From assembly GCA_016861185.1 (NCBI GenBank), contig BOKW01000006.1:124001-188000 (forward strand): a stretch of 64,000 bases of DNA, given 5' to 3'. The notes under the pieces are model-generated. The model ran no database searches and was not told the DNA's origin. It saw nothing but the letters and a program-made list of their open reading frames with translations. Positions within the stretch are counted from its first letter, which is position 1. Each line of letters begins with the position of its first letter. The position numbers and the translations under genes were made by a program. Shown here in pieces: positions 26,320 to 34,752 of this stretch. Origin of the DNA: Betaproteobacteria bacterium (GTDB taxonomy: Bacteria; Pseudomonadota; Gammaproteobacteria; Burkholderiales; Burkholderiaceae_F).

Positions 26320-26610
26320 TCAGCCGCGCAGGCACTCGGCCATGAATTTCTTGCGTTCGTCGCCCTTGAGGTTCTTTTCGCCGGCCTGCTTGTTGCAGGC
26401 GGTCATTTTCTCCTGCTGCGACTTCTTCGCGGCCGACAGGCAGGCCGACATGAACTTCTTGCGCTCGTCGCCCTTCAGGTTCTTCTCTCCGGCCTCCTTG
26501 TTGCAGGCGGCCATCTTCTCCTGCTGGGGCGTCACTTTCTTCTTTTCGTCCGCCGCGTGGGCGACCAGCGGCAGCGCGAGGCAGGCGGCAAGCAGCACGT
26601 TCTTGATCAT
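26320..26610 (-). CDS. psiF: PsiF-like secreted protein with two repeats
   Basis: A 96-residue protein with a signal peptide (residues 1-19, ending AHA), then two copies of a PsiF-type unit. Each has the form MxxCNKxAGEKNLKGDERKKFM followed by a cysteine, so four cysteines could form two disulfides in the periplasm. PsiF was named as phosphate-starvation induced in Escherichia coli; its function is unknown. CCGGAGGAGG gives a strong ribosome binding site before ATG 26610, suggesting high expression. A strong terminator follows. It interrupts the common hprK-rapZ order. Confidence 0.85.
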   Translation of the reverse strand: MIKNVLLAACLALPLVAHAADEKKKVTPQQEKMAACNKEAGEKNLKGDERKKFMSACLSAAKKSQQEKMTACNKQAGEKNLKGDERKKFMAECLRG

Positions 26611-26708
26611 CGTTTCCTCCTCCGGTTGCGGGATCCTGGCGGCACGGTCGAGGGTGCGCCAGTCGGCCGCTAACGCCACCGGAGCCGGACGCGTTGACTC
26701 GACCCGCG

Positions 26709-27638
26709 TCAGCCGCCTTCCATCGCCTGCCGCTGCCGCGCCTGGAATTCGGCCATCGTGTCGATGCCGCGCAGCTTCAGGATGGTGTTGCGCACGGCCG
26801 CTTCCAGCAGCACGGCGAGGTTGCGCCCGGCGGCGACCGGTATCACGACCTTGTGGATCGGCATGCCCAGCACGTCTTCGGTCGTTCCCGCGAGCGGCAG
26901 CCGCTCCATCATCTCGGCGGCGCTGCGGCGGCGCAGTTCGACGATCAGCCGCAGCTTCATCTTCCGCCGCACGGCGGTTTCGCCGAAGATCGCGCGGATG
27001 TCGAGCAGGCCGAGTCCGCGCACCTCGAGCAGGTTGGCGAGCAGCGGCGGGCAGCGGCCCTCGATCGTGTCCGGCGCCACGCGCGCGAAATCCACGACGT
27101 CGTCAGCCACCAGCCCGTGGCCGCGGCTGATCAGTTCGAGCCCCAGCTCGCTCTTGCCCACGCCCGATTCGCCCGAGATCAGCACGCCCATGCCGAGCAC
27201 GTCCATAAACACGCCGTGCATCGTGCAATGCGCGGCGAGGACCTTGGCGAGGTAGATGCGCAGCAGGTCGATGACCTGTGAAGCGGGCAGAGGGGTCGCG
27301 AGCACCGGAAGGCCGGCGCGTTGCGCGGCGGCCAGCAGTCCGGGCGGCGCGGGCAGCCCCTCGGCGACGATCAACCCGAGCGGCGCGCCCGCGATCAGCT
27401 CGTTCGAGTAGTGGTGGATGCGCGCCGCGTCCATGCGCGCGATGTACCTGACCTCCGGCGCACCGAGGACGTGCAGGCGGTTCGGATGGATCAGGTTGAG
27501 GTGGCCGACCAGGTCGGACGTCGCGACGTTAGCGCCTCCGGTTTCCGGCAGGGCGCTGGCGGCTCGATCGCGGCCGGCGAGCCACTCGAGCGCGAGCGAG
27601 TCGCGGTTGTCTTCGACGACGTTTTCGAGCGTGACCAT
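26709..27638 (-). CDS. hprK: HPr kinase/phosphorylase
   Basis: A 309-residue bifunctional enzyme that phosphorylates and dephosphorylates a serine of HPr. Walker A GESGVGKS is at residues 156-163 and the conserved [21 protein letters not shown] follows. The C-terminal helix region ([21 protein letters not shown]) completes the catalytic domain. The N-terminal domain (residues 1-130) is of the usual DRTGG-like fold. In proteobacteria HprK sits with ptsN and acts in the nitrogen-PTS rather than in sugar catabolite repression. It lies 42 bases after ptsN on the same strand. Confidence 0.94.
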   Translation of the reverse strand: MVTLENVVEDNRDSLALEWLAGRDRAASALPETGGANVATSDLVGHLNLIHPNRLHVLGAPEVRYIARMDAARIHHYSNELIAGAPLGLIVAEGLPAPPGLLAAAQRAGLPVLATPLPASQVIDLLRIYLAKVLAAHCTMHGVFMDVLGMGVLISGESGVGKSELGLELISRGHGLVADDVVDFARVAPDTIEGRCPPLLANLLEVRGLGLLDIRAIFGETAVRRKMKLRLIVELRRRSAAEMMERLPLAGTTEDVLGMPIHKVVIPVAAGRNLAVLLEAAVRNTILKLRGIDTMAEFQARQRQAMEGG

Positions 27639-27680
27639 GCCGCGAGCATAACGGCCCGCAGGCCGGGCGCGCAGCGCGGC

Positions 27681-28151
27681 CTACGCGGCCGGGCGGACCG
27701 GCTCCCAGTTGGCGAGCATCGCGTGCAGCGCGGCCGGCTCGGAGACGGTCAGCAGGCTTTCCCGGAAGGGCTTGTCGGAGAGCATCTGCGCCAGCTCCGA
27801 CAGGATGTCCAGATGCTGCTGCGTGGCCTGTTCGGGAACGAGCAGGAAGATCAGCAGTTGCACCGGACGTCCGTCCGGCGCGTCGAAAGGCACCGGCTCG
27901 GCCAAGCGAACGAACGCGGCGACCGCTTCTTTCAATCCCTTGATCCGGCCGTGCGGAATCGCCACGCCCTGGCCGAGACCGGTCGAGCCGAGCCGCTCGC
28001 GCGCGAACAAACTGTCGAACACCGTCGCACGTGCGATGCCCTGGTTGTTCTCGAACAGCAGCCCCGCCTGCTCGAAGATGCGCTTCTTGCTCGAAGCATG
28101 CAGGTCGATGAGCACATTGGAAGTGGGCAACAGTCGCGAGATCAGGTTCAT
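27681..28151 (-). CDS. ptsN: PTS IIA-like nitrogen regulatory protein
   Basis: A 156-residue EIIA-Ntr protein. The phosphorylated histidine is His67 in GVAIPHGRIKG, within ARERLGSTGLGQGVAIPHGR. The C-terminal domain (PVQLLIFLLVPEQATQQHLDILSELAQML) is typical. It takes phosphate from the nitrogen PTS (PtsP, NPr) and regulates potassium transport and nitrogen or stress responses by protein contact. It is followed by hprK. Upstream, 395 bases and an added lipoprotein gene separate it from hpf, which normally comes directly before. Confidence 0.94.
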   Translation of the reverse strand: MNLISRLLPTSNVLIDLHASSKKRIFEQAGLLFENNQGIARATVFDSLFARERLGSTGLGQGVAIPHGRIKGLKEAVAAFVRLAEPVPFDAPDGRPVQLLIFLLVPEQATQQHLDILSELAQMLSDKPFRESLLTVSEPAALHAMLANWEPVRPAA

Positions 28152-28546
28152 CGGAACGCGAAAGCGATGCAGGCAACGACGGCGAGCGGCCGGATCAGGC
28201 AGTCACCCTAGACCCGGGCGGTCCGGGCGATGCCGCAGGAAAACGTCCAATTCAGTCTCAATTCGGCGCAGTCTCACGCGCGAACTCGATTCGGGGGTCG
28301 CCCTGATCGCCAGTCGCGTTTCGGCGCGTCGGGTCACCTACAACGCACCGCCGGCAGGGCTGGCCGACCGAAAGAAGGCGCGGAGTATACGCGCGGGTCG
28401 GCGAGGCGATCGCCGCTGCGGCAAGAGCTGCCGGATTGACCGTCCCCGTGTTGCCCTCGGGCAACAGCGCGCACCCAGAGAACTACGGATCGCGCCCCTG
28501 GCTCGGCGCTCCGCGTTGGAGCGCCGAGTCCGCCTCGGGAGCCCTA
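28152..28546. other. long intergenic gap upstream of ptsN
   Basis: This 395-base gap separates ptsN from an inserted lipoprotein gene. I see no gene in it: the short frames have no recognisable product. Its right end holds the hairpin described separately (28502-28528). It probably contains the promoter of ptsN-hprK, but I could not pick one out with confidence. Confidence 0.4.
28502..28528 (-). terminator. hairpin downstream of lipoprotein gene
   Basis: A perfect 11-bp inverted repeat (CTCGGCGCTCC at 28502-28512 with its complement at 28518-28528) around a 5-base loop, 18 bases past the lipoprotein stop at 28547. There is no T run, so it is a possible terminator or mRNA-stabilising hairpin rather than a certain one. 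Confidence 0.45.
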
Positions 28547-29101
28547 TTAGCGCCGTTCGAGCGCCACGCTGCCGTCGCTCGACGAGACGATCGCGATCGC
28601 GTGCGCGCGGCTCGTGTAACGGTTGCCGTCGCGTGCGGCGAAGCTCACGAGCAGGCCGGTCGTTCGCGGCGCGCCGGCGCGTTCGCGATCGGCCAGCGTG
28701 CGCGACAGTCCGCCCAGCACGGGCACGGCGCCCGTCGCCACCGACAGCACCTGGCCGGGCGTGACACCGCTCGCGATCGCCGCATCGGCCGCGAACTCGA
28801 TCAGCGAGAGCTCGAGGCAGCGTGCAGGGCACGCGACCTCGACCGCCACGCCGCGCTCGAGCAGGCGCGTGCGCAGCAGCTCGGCGACGGCCGGCTCCGC
28901 GCCGTTTCCCGTGCCCGGCCGCACGACGACCGGCAGCCCCTTGAACGCATCGGTTGCGAGCCGTTGCGCCGTTTCGGCAGCGAGACTGTCGACGACCTTG
29001 CCGATGGCCGCGACGGTTCGCGTCGGCTCCGGCGACTCCACGGCCGTGGCGGCGCAGCCGGCGAGTGCCAACGCCGCGAGCGCCATGCATACCGTTCTCA
29101 T
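28547..29101 (-). CDS. hypothetical lipoprotein
   Basis: A 184-residue protein with a clean lipoprotein signal (MRTVCMALAALALAGC, lipidated Cys16). The mature part is alternating alpha/beta with VAAIGKVVDSLAAETAQRL, then LLRTRLLERGVAVEVACPARC, and resembles in outline small outer-membrane lipoproteins that assemble on flagella or secretion machinery (FlgO type), but I would not assign it. It lies between hpf and ptsN, which are neighbours in most Burkholderiales, and is flanked by hairpins on both sides, so it looks like a separately transcribed insertion. Confidence 0.6.
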   Translation of the reverse strand: MRTVCMALAALALAGCAATAVESPEPTRTVAAIGKVVDSLAAETAQRLATDAFKGLPVVVRPGTGNGAEPAVAELLRTRLLERGVAVEVACPARCLELSLIEFAADAAIASGVTPGQVLSVATGAVPVLGGLSRTLADRERAGAPRTTGLLVSFAARDGNRYTSRAHAIAIVSSSDGSVALERR

Positions 29102-29139
29102 CTCTGCTCCCCGAGCGGATCGCGGCGCGCAGCGCCCGC

Positions 29140-29163
29140 AAAAAAGGTCCGCCGCGGCGGACC
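29140..29163 (-). terminator. rho-independent terminator of the rpoN-hpf transcript
   Basis: On the minus strand GGTCCGCCGCGGCGGACC (29146-29163), a perfect palindrome, is followed by six T residues (29140-29145), 22 bases after the hpf stop. It would end the lpt-rpoN-hpf transcript and isolate the downstream lipoprotein gene. Confidence 0.85.
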
Positions 29164-29185
29164 CTCTCCGGCCTGCGCAGTGCAC

Positions 29186-29515
29186 CTACTGTTGGCTCTG
29201 CATCGCCTGATGCTTCAGCGGCTCGCGCGCGTGATTCTTGACGCGGTCCTTGTGGCGCAACACCTGGCGGTCGAGCTTGTCGATCAGGTTGTCGATCGCG
29301 GCGTACATGTCGCCGTCGATCGCCTCGGCATGCATGCTGTTCCCCCGCACGCGCAGAGTCACCTCCGCCTTGTGTTGCAGCTTGTCCACCGACAGCAGCA
29401 CGTCAGCCTCGATCACATGGTCGAAGTGCCGCCGGATCCGTTCCAGTTTGCCGCCGACGTAGTCGCGCAGCGCCGGCGTCACTTCGAGATGATGACCTTG
29501 GATGATGAGGTTCAT
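29186..29515 (-). CDS. hpf: ribosome hibernation promoting factor (short HPF)
   Basis: A 109-residue protein of the HPF/YfiA family, which binds the 30S decoding centre and promotes inactive 100S dimers in stationary phase. MNLIIQGHHLEVTPALRDYVGGKLERIRRHF opens it, and DGDMYAAIDNLIDKLDRQVLRHK forms the second helix. It is the short type with a tail of about 15 residues and no dimerisation domain. I chose ATG 29515 because GGAGG lies 7 bases upstream. It follows rpoN by 66 bases, the standard order, and a strong terminator follows. Confidence 0.94.
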   Translation of the reverse strand: MNLIIQGHHLEVTPALRDYVGGKLERIRRHFDHVIEADVLLSVDKLQHKAEVTLRVRGNSMHAEAIDGDMYAAIDNLIDKLDRQVLRHKDRVKNHAREPLKHQAMQSQQ

Positions 29516-29581
29516 GCACAACCCTCCTTCGACTGGGTTTCGATTCGCGAGCGGCGCGCCGCCGGCGAAGGAGGCGGACCG

Positions 29582-31066
29582 CTACAGCACCTTGCGCATC
29601 GCCACCGGCGCGATCTTCAGCGCCTCGCGGTACTTCGCCACCGTACGGCGCGCGACCACGATGCCCTGTTCGCCCAGCAGCTCGGCGAGCCTGCTATCGG
29701 ACAGTGGGTTCCTGGGGTCTTCCGCTCCTATCAACTGCTTGATCAAGGCGCGGATCGCCGTCGAAGACGCCGCGCCGCCGGTTTCGGTCGCCACGTGGCT
29801 GCCGAAAAAATACTTCAGCTCGAACACGCCGAAAGGCGTGGCCATGTACTTGTTCGAGGTCACGCGCGAAATGGTCGACTCGTGCAGTCCGACGGTGTCG
29901 GCGATCTCGCGCAGCACCAGCGGCCGCATCGCGATCTCGCCGTGCGTGAAGAAGTTGTGCTGGCGGTCGACGATCGCCTGCGCGACGCGCAGGATCGTCT
30001 CGAACCGCTGCTGGATGTTGCGGATCAGCCAGCGCGCTTCCTGCAGCCGGGCCGACCAAGGCGTCTGTCCTTCCCTGCCCTTTTCGCGTTTGACGATCGC
30101 CGCGTAGGACTGGTTCACGCGCAGCCGCGGCATCACGTCTGGATTGAGTTGCGCGACCCACCGGTTCCTGATCCGCCGCACGTAGATGTCGGGAACGACG
30201 TAGTCGGGCCCCGACGCGGCAAAGCCTACGCCCGGATGCGGATTGAGTCTACGGATCAGCGCGTGCGCCTCGCGCAACGCATCGTCGTCCGTCTCGAGCA
30301 GCTTGCGCAGTTTCGCGTAGTCGCGCGCCGCGAGCAGCGGCAAGTGCTCGCTAACGATGCGTTTCGCGAGCGCGAGGGCAGCGGTCGGCGCGGGCGGATC
30401 CGGCTGGCGGAGCAGCGCATCGAGCTGGATCGCGAGGCATTCGGCGGCGCTGCGCGCCCCGACGCCGGACGGATCGAAACTCTGCAGCAACGCGAGCGCC
30501 GCGGTCAGATCGTCGAGCTCGACGCCCGCTTCGCGCGGACACAGCGCGAGCAACTCGTCGAGCGGCGTGGCGAGATAGCCGTCCTCGTTCAGCGCTTCGA
30601 TCAGCAGCTCGACGAGCGCGCGGTCGCGTGGCGACGCGGTCGTCACCGCAAGCTGCGAGCGCAGGTGCTCGGCCAGCGTCGGGCGCGTGCACGCCCACGA
30701 CAGCGGGCCCTCGTCGTCGTCGCGCTCGGCGCGACCGCCTGCACCCCAGTCGAGCAGCCCGTCCTCCGCGCTCGCGCCGTCGCGCGATGCGGTGTCGACG
30801 CCTTCGGACGCGCCTTCGCCGCGTTCGCCCGGCGCTTCGGTGCCGTTCGTCCCCGCCGTGCCGGAGACGATCGCGCCGTCGGCGGCGACCCGCAGCGGGG
30901 TGGCGAGCGGATCGTCGTCGCGTTCGAGCAGCGGGTTGTCGGCGAGCGCCTGTTCGATCTCCTGGTTCAGCTCCAGCGTGGAAAGCTGGAGCAGCCGGAT
31001 CGACTGCTGCAGTTGCGGCGTCAGCGCCAGATGCTGCGAAAGCCTGAGCTGCAGGGCGTTCTTCAT
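29582..31066 (-). CDS. rpoN: RNA polymerase sigma-54 factor
   Basis: A 494-residue sigma-54. The glutamine- and leucine-rich region I ([33 protein letters not shown]) contacts enhancer-binding activators. An acidic variable region lies near residues 50-130, the core-binding domain follows, then an HTH ([23 protein letters not shown]). The RpoN box [10 protein letters not shown] is at about residues 472-481. It directs transcription from -24/-12 promoters for nitrogen, motility and related genes. It lies 22 bases downstream of lptB in the conserved order lptA-lptB-rpoN-hpf. Confidence 0.96.
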   Translation of the reverse strand: MKNALQLRLSQHLALTPQLQQSIRLLQLSTLELNQEIEQALADNPLLERDDDPLATPLRVAADGAIVSGTAGTNGTEAPGERGEGASEGVDTASRDGASAEDGLLDWGAGGRAERDDDEGPLSWACTRPTLAEHLRSQLAVTTASPRDRALVELLIEALNEDGYLATPLDELLALCPREAGVELDDLTAALALLQSFDPSGVGARSAAECLAIQLDALLRQPDPPAPTAALALAKRIVSEHLPLLAARDYAKLRKLLETDDDALREAHALIRRLNPHPGVGFAASGPDYVVPDIYVRRIRNRWVAQLNPDVMPRLRVNQSYAAIVKREKGREGQTPWSARLQEARWLIRNIQQRFETILRVAQAIVDRQHNFFTHGEIAMRPLVLREIADTVGLHESTISRVTSNKYMATPFGVFELKYFFGSHVATETGGAASSTAIRALIKQLIGAEDPRNPLSDSRLAELLGEQGIVVARRTVAKYREALKIAPVAMRKVL

Positions 31067-31088
31067 GACTTCTGAATCGACCTGCGAA

Positions 31089-31892
31089 TCACATTCTGAA
31101 GTGCTCGCCGAGGTAGACGCGCCGCACGCTTTCGTTCTCGACGATCTCCTCGGGGCGGCCGGCGGCGAGCACTTCGCCCTCGTTGATGATGTACGCGTGG
31201 TCGCAGATGCCGAGCGTCTCGCGCACGTTGTGATCGGTGATCAGCACGCCGATGCCGCGATCCTTGAGGAAGCGCACGATGCGCTGGATCTCGATCACCG
31301 CGATCGGATCGACACCCGCGAAAGGCTCGTCGAGCAGGATGAAGCGCGGCCGCGCCGCGAGCGCGCGCGCGATCTCGACGCGGCGCCGCTCGCCGCCCGA
31401 CAGGCTCTGCGCGGGATTGGTCCGCAGGTGCGTGATCTGCAGGTCGGCGAGCAGTTCGTCGAGCCGCGCGTCGACCGCCTCCGGCGCGAGCGGCCGGCGC
31501 CGCTCGTCGAGCTGCAGCTCGAGCACGGCGCGGATGTTCTCCTCGACCGTCAGGCGGCGGAACACCGAGGCTTCCTGCGGCAGGTACGACAGCCCCATGC
31601 GCGCGCGGCGGTGGATCGGCAGGTGTGCGATCGTCCGGCCATCGAGGGTGATGTGCCCGCCGTCCATCGGCACGAGCCCGACGATCATGTAGAAGCAGGT
31701 CGTCTTGCCTGCGCCGTTGGGGCCGAGCAGGCCGACGACTTCGCCTGCTTCGACCGCGAGCGACACGTCCTTGACGACGACGCGGCTGCCGTAGCGCTTG
31801 TGCAGATGTTCGATCAGCAGGCGGCTGCGCGCCGGCGCGCTGCTTGGCTGCAGCGTCGGTGCGACAGCGGGGCTCGCCGCGACGTCGTTCAT
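31089..31892 (-). CDS. lptB: LPS export ABC transporter ATP-binding protein
   Basis: A 267-residue ATPase that powers LptFG to lift lipopolysaccharide from the inner membrane into the LptC-LptA bridge. Walker A GPNGAGKT is at residues 57-64, the signature LSGGERRR and Walker [14 protein letters not shown] follow, and the H-loop is in [11 protein letters not shown]. About 24 residues before the ABC domain are an extra N-terminal extension. Its ATG overlaps the lptA stop by 4 bases, so the two are translationally coupled. Confidence 0.95.
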   Translation of the reverse strand: MNDVAASPAVAPTLQPSSAPARSRLLIEHLHKRYGSRVVVKDVSLAVEAGEVVGLLGPNGAGKTTCFYMIVGLVPMDGGHITLDGRTIAHLPIHRRARMGLSYLPQEASVFRRLTVEENIRAVLELQLDERRRPLAPEAVDARLDELLADLQITHLRTNPAQSLSGGERRRVEIARALAARPRFILLDEPFAGVDPIAVIEIQRIVRFLKDRGIGVLITDHNVRETLGICDHAYIINEGEVLAAGRPEEIVENESVRRVYLGEHFRM

Positions 31893-32503
31893 TTGGCGGG
31901 CGCCGGCGCGGCGGGAGCGGGCTTCAGGTTCGCCGGCGGCGCGGCGGGCGGCGCCTCGCTGCGCGGCGCGATGATCGTTCGCACGCGGCCGTCGCCTTGC
32001 GCGGGATCGGCGGCGCCTTCGGCCCAGTACTTCGAGTTGCGGCTGTCGTAGACGATCAGGTTGCCGGTCAGCTCGTCGCGCGGCTGTTCATTCTCGAGCC
32101 GCCGCCATTGCGCGCGGTTGATGAACTTCACCGTCTCCGCGCGCTCGTCGTACTCGATCCGCTCGGCGTAGCCCTCGACGTACTCCTCGACGCCGGGGGT
32201 CGCCGCGTCGCGCCGCTGGCGGAAGCTCGCGAGCTTGCCCGGCGCGGCGGTGACCACCGCGTGGCGGTAGCGCTCGGGATCCTCGCGCAGTTCCATCCGT
32301 TCGCCGGTGATGCGCAGCGTGCCGCGCGTCAGCGTCACGTTGCCCGAATAGACGACCGTCTGCTTCAGATCGTCGCCGACGAAGCGGTCGGCGACGATCT
32401 GCGTGGGCTTGTCGCGGTCGGCGCGTTCGGCGTGCGCGGGGGCCGCGAGCGCGAGCGCCAGCAGCAGGCAGGCGGCGCGCGGCGACGGAAGCGGCGTTCG
32501 CAT
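31889..32503 (-). CDS. lptA: lipopolysaccharide transport periplasmic protein LptA
   Basis: A 204-residue periplasmic protein that polymerises into the bridge carrying LPS to the outer membrane. It has a signal peptide (residues 1-25, ending AHA) and then the OstA-like beta-jellyroll: [42 protein letters not shown] and a later [26 protein letters not shown]. The C-terminal tail is proline- and alanine-rich and probably disordered. It lies 11 bases after lptC and overlaps lptB. Confidence 0.93.
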   Translation of the reverse strand: MRTPLPSPRAACLLLALALAAPAHAERADRDKPTQIVADRFVGDDLKQTVVYSGNVTLTRGTLRITGERMELREDPERYRHAVVTAAPGKLASFRQRRDAATPGVEEYVEGYAERIEYDERAETVKFINRAQWRRLENEQPRDELTGNLIVYDSRNSKYWAEGAADPAQGDGRVRTIIAPRSEAPPAAPPANLKPAPAAPAPAK

Positions 32504-32514
32504 CGGGTTGCTCC

Positions 32515-33090
32515 TCAGCGCTGCGCCGGCGGCGCGAGTTCGGTGCGCACGTTGCCGGCGAGCCGCGTCGTGCGCGCGATGTTGTCCAGCTCGAGGCTGT
32601 CGGCGCGCATCCGGTCGGGACCGCGCTCGAGCTCGACCGGCCGGTCGGTCGAATAGCGGTCCTCGTCGGGCAGCGCGAGCAGGTACTCGGTCGCGAGCCG
32701 CAGCGGCGGCTGCTCGCCGTCGGCCGCGCGCGTCAGCAGCACCGACCCGCGCAGGTGTACGCGCTCGCCGGCGTTTTCGACGCGTGCGCGCTGTGCGCGC
32801 GCCTCGATCTGCGGTCGGTCCGGACGCAGGCTGACCAGCCGCGGGCTGGCCAGCTCGATGTCGTCGTTTTCGGCGAAGTGCGTGAGTCGCTCTGCGAACA
32901 GCTTGTGTTTGGCGCGCCCCGCCTCGTCGAACTGCGTCAGCACGAAGCGGTCGACGACGAAGTCCGGCGTTCCGGGCGTGGTCCGTTCCGCGGCGGGCGG
33001 ACGCCGCAGCACGCGCGAGTACCAGAAACTCGTCGCCGTGACCGCGGCCAGCAGCAGGATCGCGATCAGCATCGTCAGACGGTCACGCAC
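32515..33090 (-). CDS. lptC: LPS export ABC transporter periplasmic protein LptC
   Basis: A 191-residue bitopic protein. One N-terminal membrane helix (MLIAILLLAAVTATSFWYSRVL) anchors it to the LptBFG complex. The rest is the periplasmic jellyroll (DFVVDRFVLTQFDEAGRAKHKLFAERLTHFAENDDIEL), which hands LPS to LptA. Low sequence conservation is normal in the family; the segments above and the kdsC-lptC-lptA order make the call secure. Its start overlaps the end of kdsC by 8 bases. Confidence 0.92.
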   Translation of the reverse strand: MRDRLTMLIAILLLAAVTATSFWYSRVLRRPPAAERTTPGTPDFVVDRFVLTQFDEAGRAKHKLFAERLTHFAENDDIELASPRLVSLRPDRPQIEARAQRARVENAGERVHLRGSVLLTRAADGEQPPLRLATEYLLALPDEDRYSTDRPVELERGPDRMRADSLELDNIARTTRLAGNVRTELAPPAQR

Positions 33091-33637
33091 GCGCGACCCC
33101 GGCGCGATGCTTCGTGAGCAGTTCGTCGAACTTGCCCTGCGCGCGCACGATGAACTCCGCCAGCGCGCGCACTGCGCCGCGGCCGCCCGGCTGCGGCGCG
33201 ATCCAGTGCGCGATCGCCTTGACCTCGTCGGCCGCGTCGGCCACCGTCGCCGCGAAGCCGGCGCGCGCGAGCACCGGCAGGTCGGGCCAGTCGTCGCCGA
33301 TGTAGCCGCAGTTGTCCGCGGAGACCAGGGTGGCGGCGAGCAACTGCTCGAAACCGGCGAGCTTGTCGGACGCGCCCTGCAGCACGCGCTCGATGCCCAG
33401 TTCGCGCGCGCGCACGGCGACGATCTCGGACTTGCGCGCGGTCAGGATCGCGACTTCAACGCCCGCCTCGCGCAGCAGCTTGATGCCGTGGCCGTCGCGC
33501 ACGTTGAAGGTCTTCAGCACCTCGCCGTGGCCGCCGTAGCAGAGCTGCCCGTCGGTCAGCACGCCGTCGACGTCGAGGATCATCAGGCGCACGCGCGCGG
33601 CGCGCGCGGCAGCGGTGCTCGTCACGGGGGTCGCCAT
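33083..33637 (-). CDS. kdsC: 3-deoxy-D-manno-octulosonate-8-phosphate phosphatase
   Basis: A 184-residue HAD-superfamily phosphatase without a cap domain, which releases Kdo from Kdo 8-phosphate for lipopolysaccharide. The catalytic motif is LMILDVDGVLTDG (Asp22 nucleophile, Asp24), followed by TFNVRDGHGIKLLREAGVEVAILTARKS and the third motif GYIGDDWPDLPVL. It lies 4 bases after kdsD and overlaps lptC, which forms a compact Kdo/LPS-transport operon. Confidence 0.95.
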   Translation of the reverse strand: MATPVTSTAAARAARVRLMILDVDGVLTDGQLCYGGHGEVLKTFNVRDGHGIKLLREAGVEVAILTARKSEIVAVRARELGIERVLQGASDKLAGFEQLLAATLVSADNCGYIGDDWPDLPVLARAGFAATVADAADEVKAIAHWIAPQPGGRGAVRALAEFIVRAQGKFDELLTKHRAGVARA

Positions 33638-33641
33638 CGCC

Positions 33642-34643
33642 TCAGAGCACCTTCGCCGCGGTCAGGTCGTGGATGTGCAGCGCGCCGACGAGCTTGCCGT
33701 CCTCGACGACCAGCAGCTGGTTGCGCAGCGTGCGGTCGAGCAGCTCGGCCGCCTCGGCCGCGAGCTGGCCCGCGCGAACGGTCAGCGGATTGCGCGTCAT
33801 CACGTCGGCGATGCGCAGCGGCCGCACGTCGCCGGCGTGTTCGAGCAGCCGCCGCAGGTCGCCCTCGGTGAAGATGCCGGCCACGCGGCCCTCGCCGTCG
33901 ACGATCGCGGTCATGCCGATCTTCTTGCGCGTGATCTCGTGCACGGCGTCCATCACGCTCGCGTCGATCGGCACGCTCGGCACCGCGTCGCCCGTGCGCA
34001 TGATGTCGGCGACGCGCGTCAGCAGCTTGCGACCCAGGGCGCCGCCCGGATGCGAACGCGCGAAGTCCTCCGGGCCGAAGCCGCGCTCGTCGAGGCAGGC
34101 GATCGCCAGCGCGTCGCCGAGCGCGAGCATCGCGGCCGTGGACGAAGTCGGCGCGAGGTTCAGCGGGCAGGCCTCCTTGTCGACGCGGCAGTCCAGGTGC
34201 ACGTCGGCATGGCGCGCGAGCGACGAGTCGGCGCGGCCCGTCATCGCGATCATCGGCGTACCTTCGCGCTTGACGATCGGTACGACGGTCAGCAACTCGG
34301 CCGATTCGCCCGAATACGACAGCGCGACGAACACGTCGTCGCGCGTGACCATGCCGAGGTCGCCGTGCGCGGCCTCCGCCGCGTGCACGAACAGCGCCGG
34401 CGTGCCCGTCGATGCGAAGGTCGCGGCGATCTTGCGCGCGATGTGCCCGCTCTTGCCGATGCCGCTGACGACCACGCGCCCGCGGCAGCCGAGCAGCAGG
34501 TCGACCGCGCGCATGAAGTTGTCGTCGATGCGGTCTGCAAGCGCCGCCACCGCCTGCGCTTCGATCGCGATCACCTGGCGTGCGAGCCGTTGCGCGGAGT
34601 CGCGGGCCTTCGGGCGGGTTTGCACAGGCGCGGCGCGCTCCAT
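33642..34643 (-). CDS. kdsD: arabinose-5-phosphate isomerase
   Basis: A 333-residue enzyme that converts ribulose 5-phosphate to arabinose 5-phosphate, the first step toward Kdo. The N-terminal SIS domain has GRVVVSGIGKSGHIARKIAATFASTGTPALFVHAAEAAHGDLGM and ALSYSGESAEL. Two CBS domains (from about residue 205 to the end) probably sense a ligand. I chose ATG 34643 because a frame reaching 34829 adds only low-complexity residues and would overlap the divergent antiporter gene. It heads the kdsC-lptCAB operon. Confidence 0.94.
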   Translation of the reverse strand: MERAAPVQTRPKARDSAQRLARQVIAIEAQAVAALADRIDDNFMRAVDLLLGCRGRVVVSGIGKSGHIARKIAATFASTGTPALFVHAAEAAHGDLGMVTRDDVFVALSYSGESAELLTVVPIVKREGTPMIAMTGRADSSLARHADVHLDCRVDKEACPLNLAPTSSTAAMLALGDALAIACLDERGFGPEDFARSHPGGALGRKLLTRVADIMRTGDAVPSVPIDASVMDAVHEITRKKIGMTAIVDGEGRVAGIFTEGDLRRLLEHAGDVRPLRIADVMTRNPLTVRAGQLAAEAAELLDRTLRNQLLVVEDGKLVGALHIHDLTAAKVL

Positions 34644-34752
34644 CGTGACGATCGTGAGGACGTGCGGGTTCGAGGCAGGCGCGCGCGATGATACTCTTGC
34701 CAGCCGATCGCTGGCATGGCTCTTGCTGTGGTCCGGCGCCTTCCATAACAAG

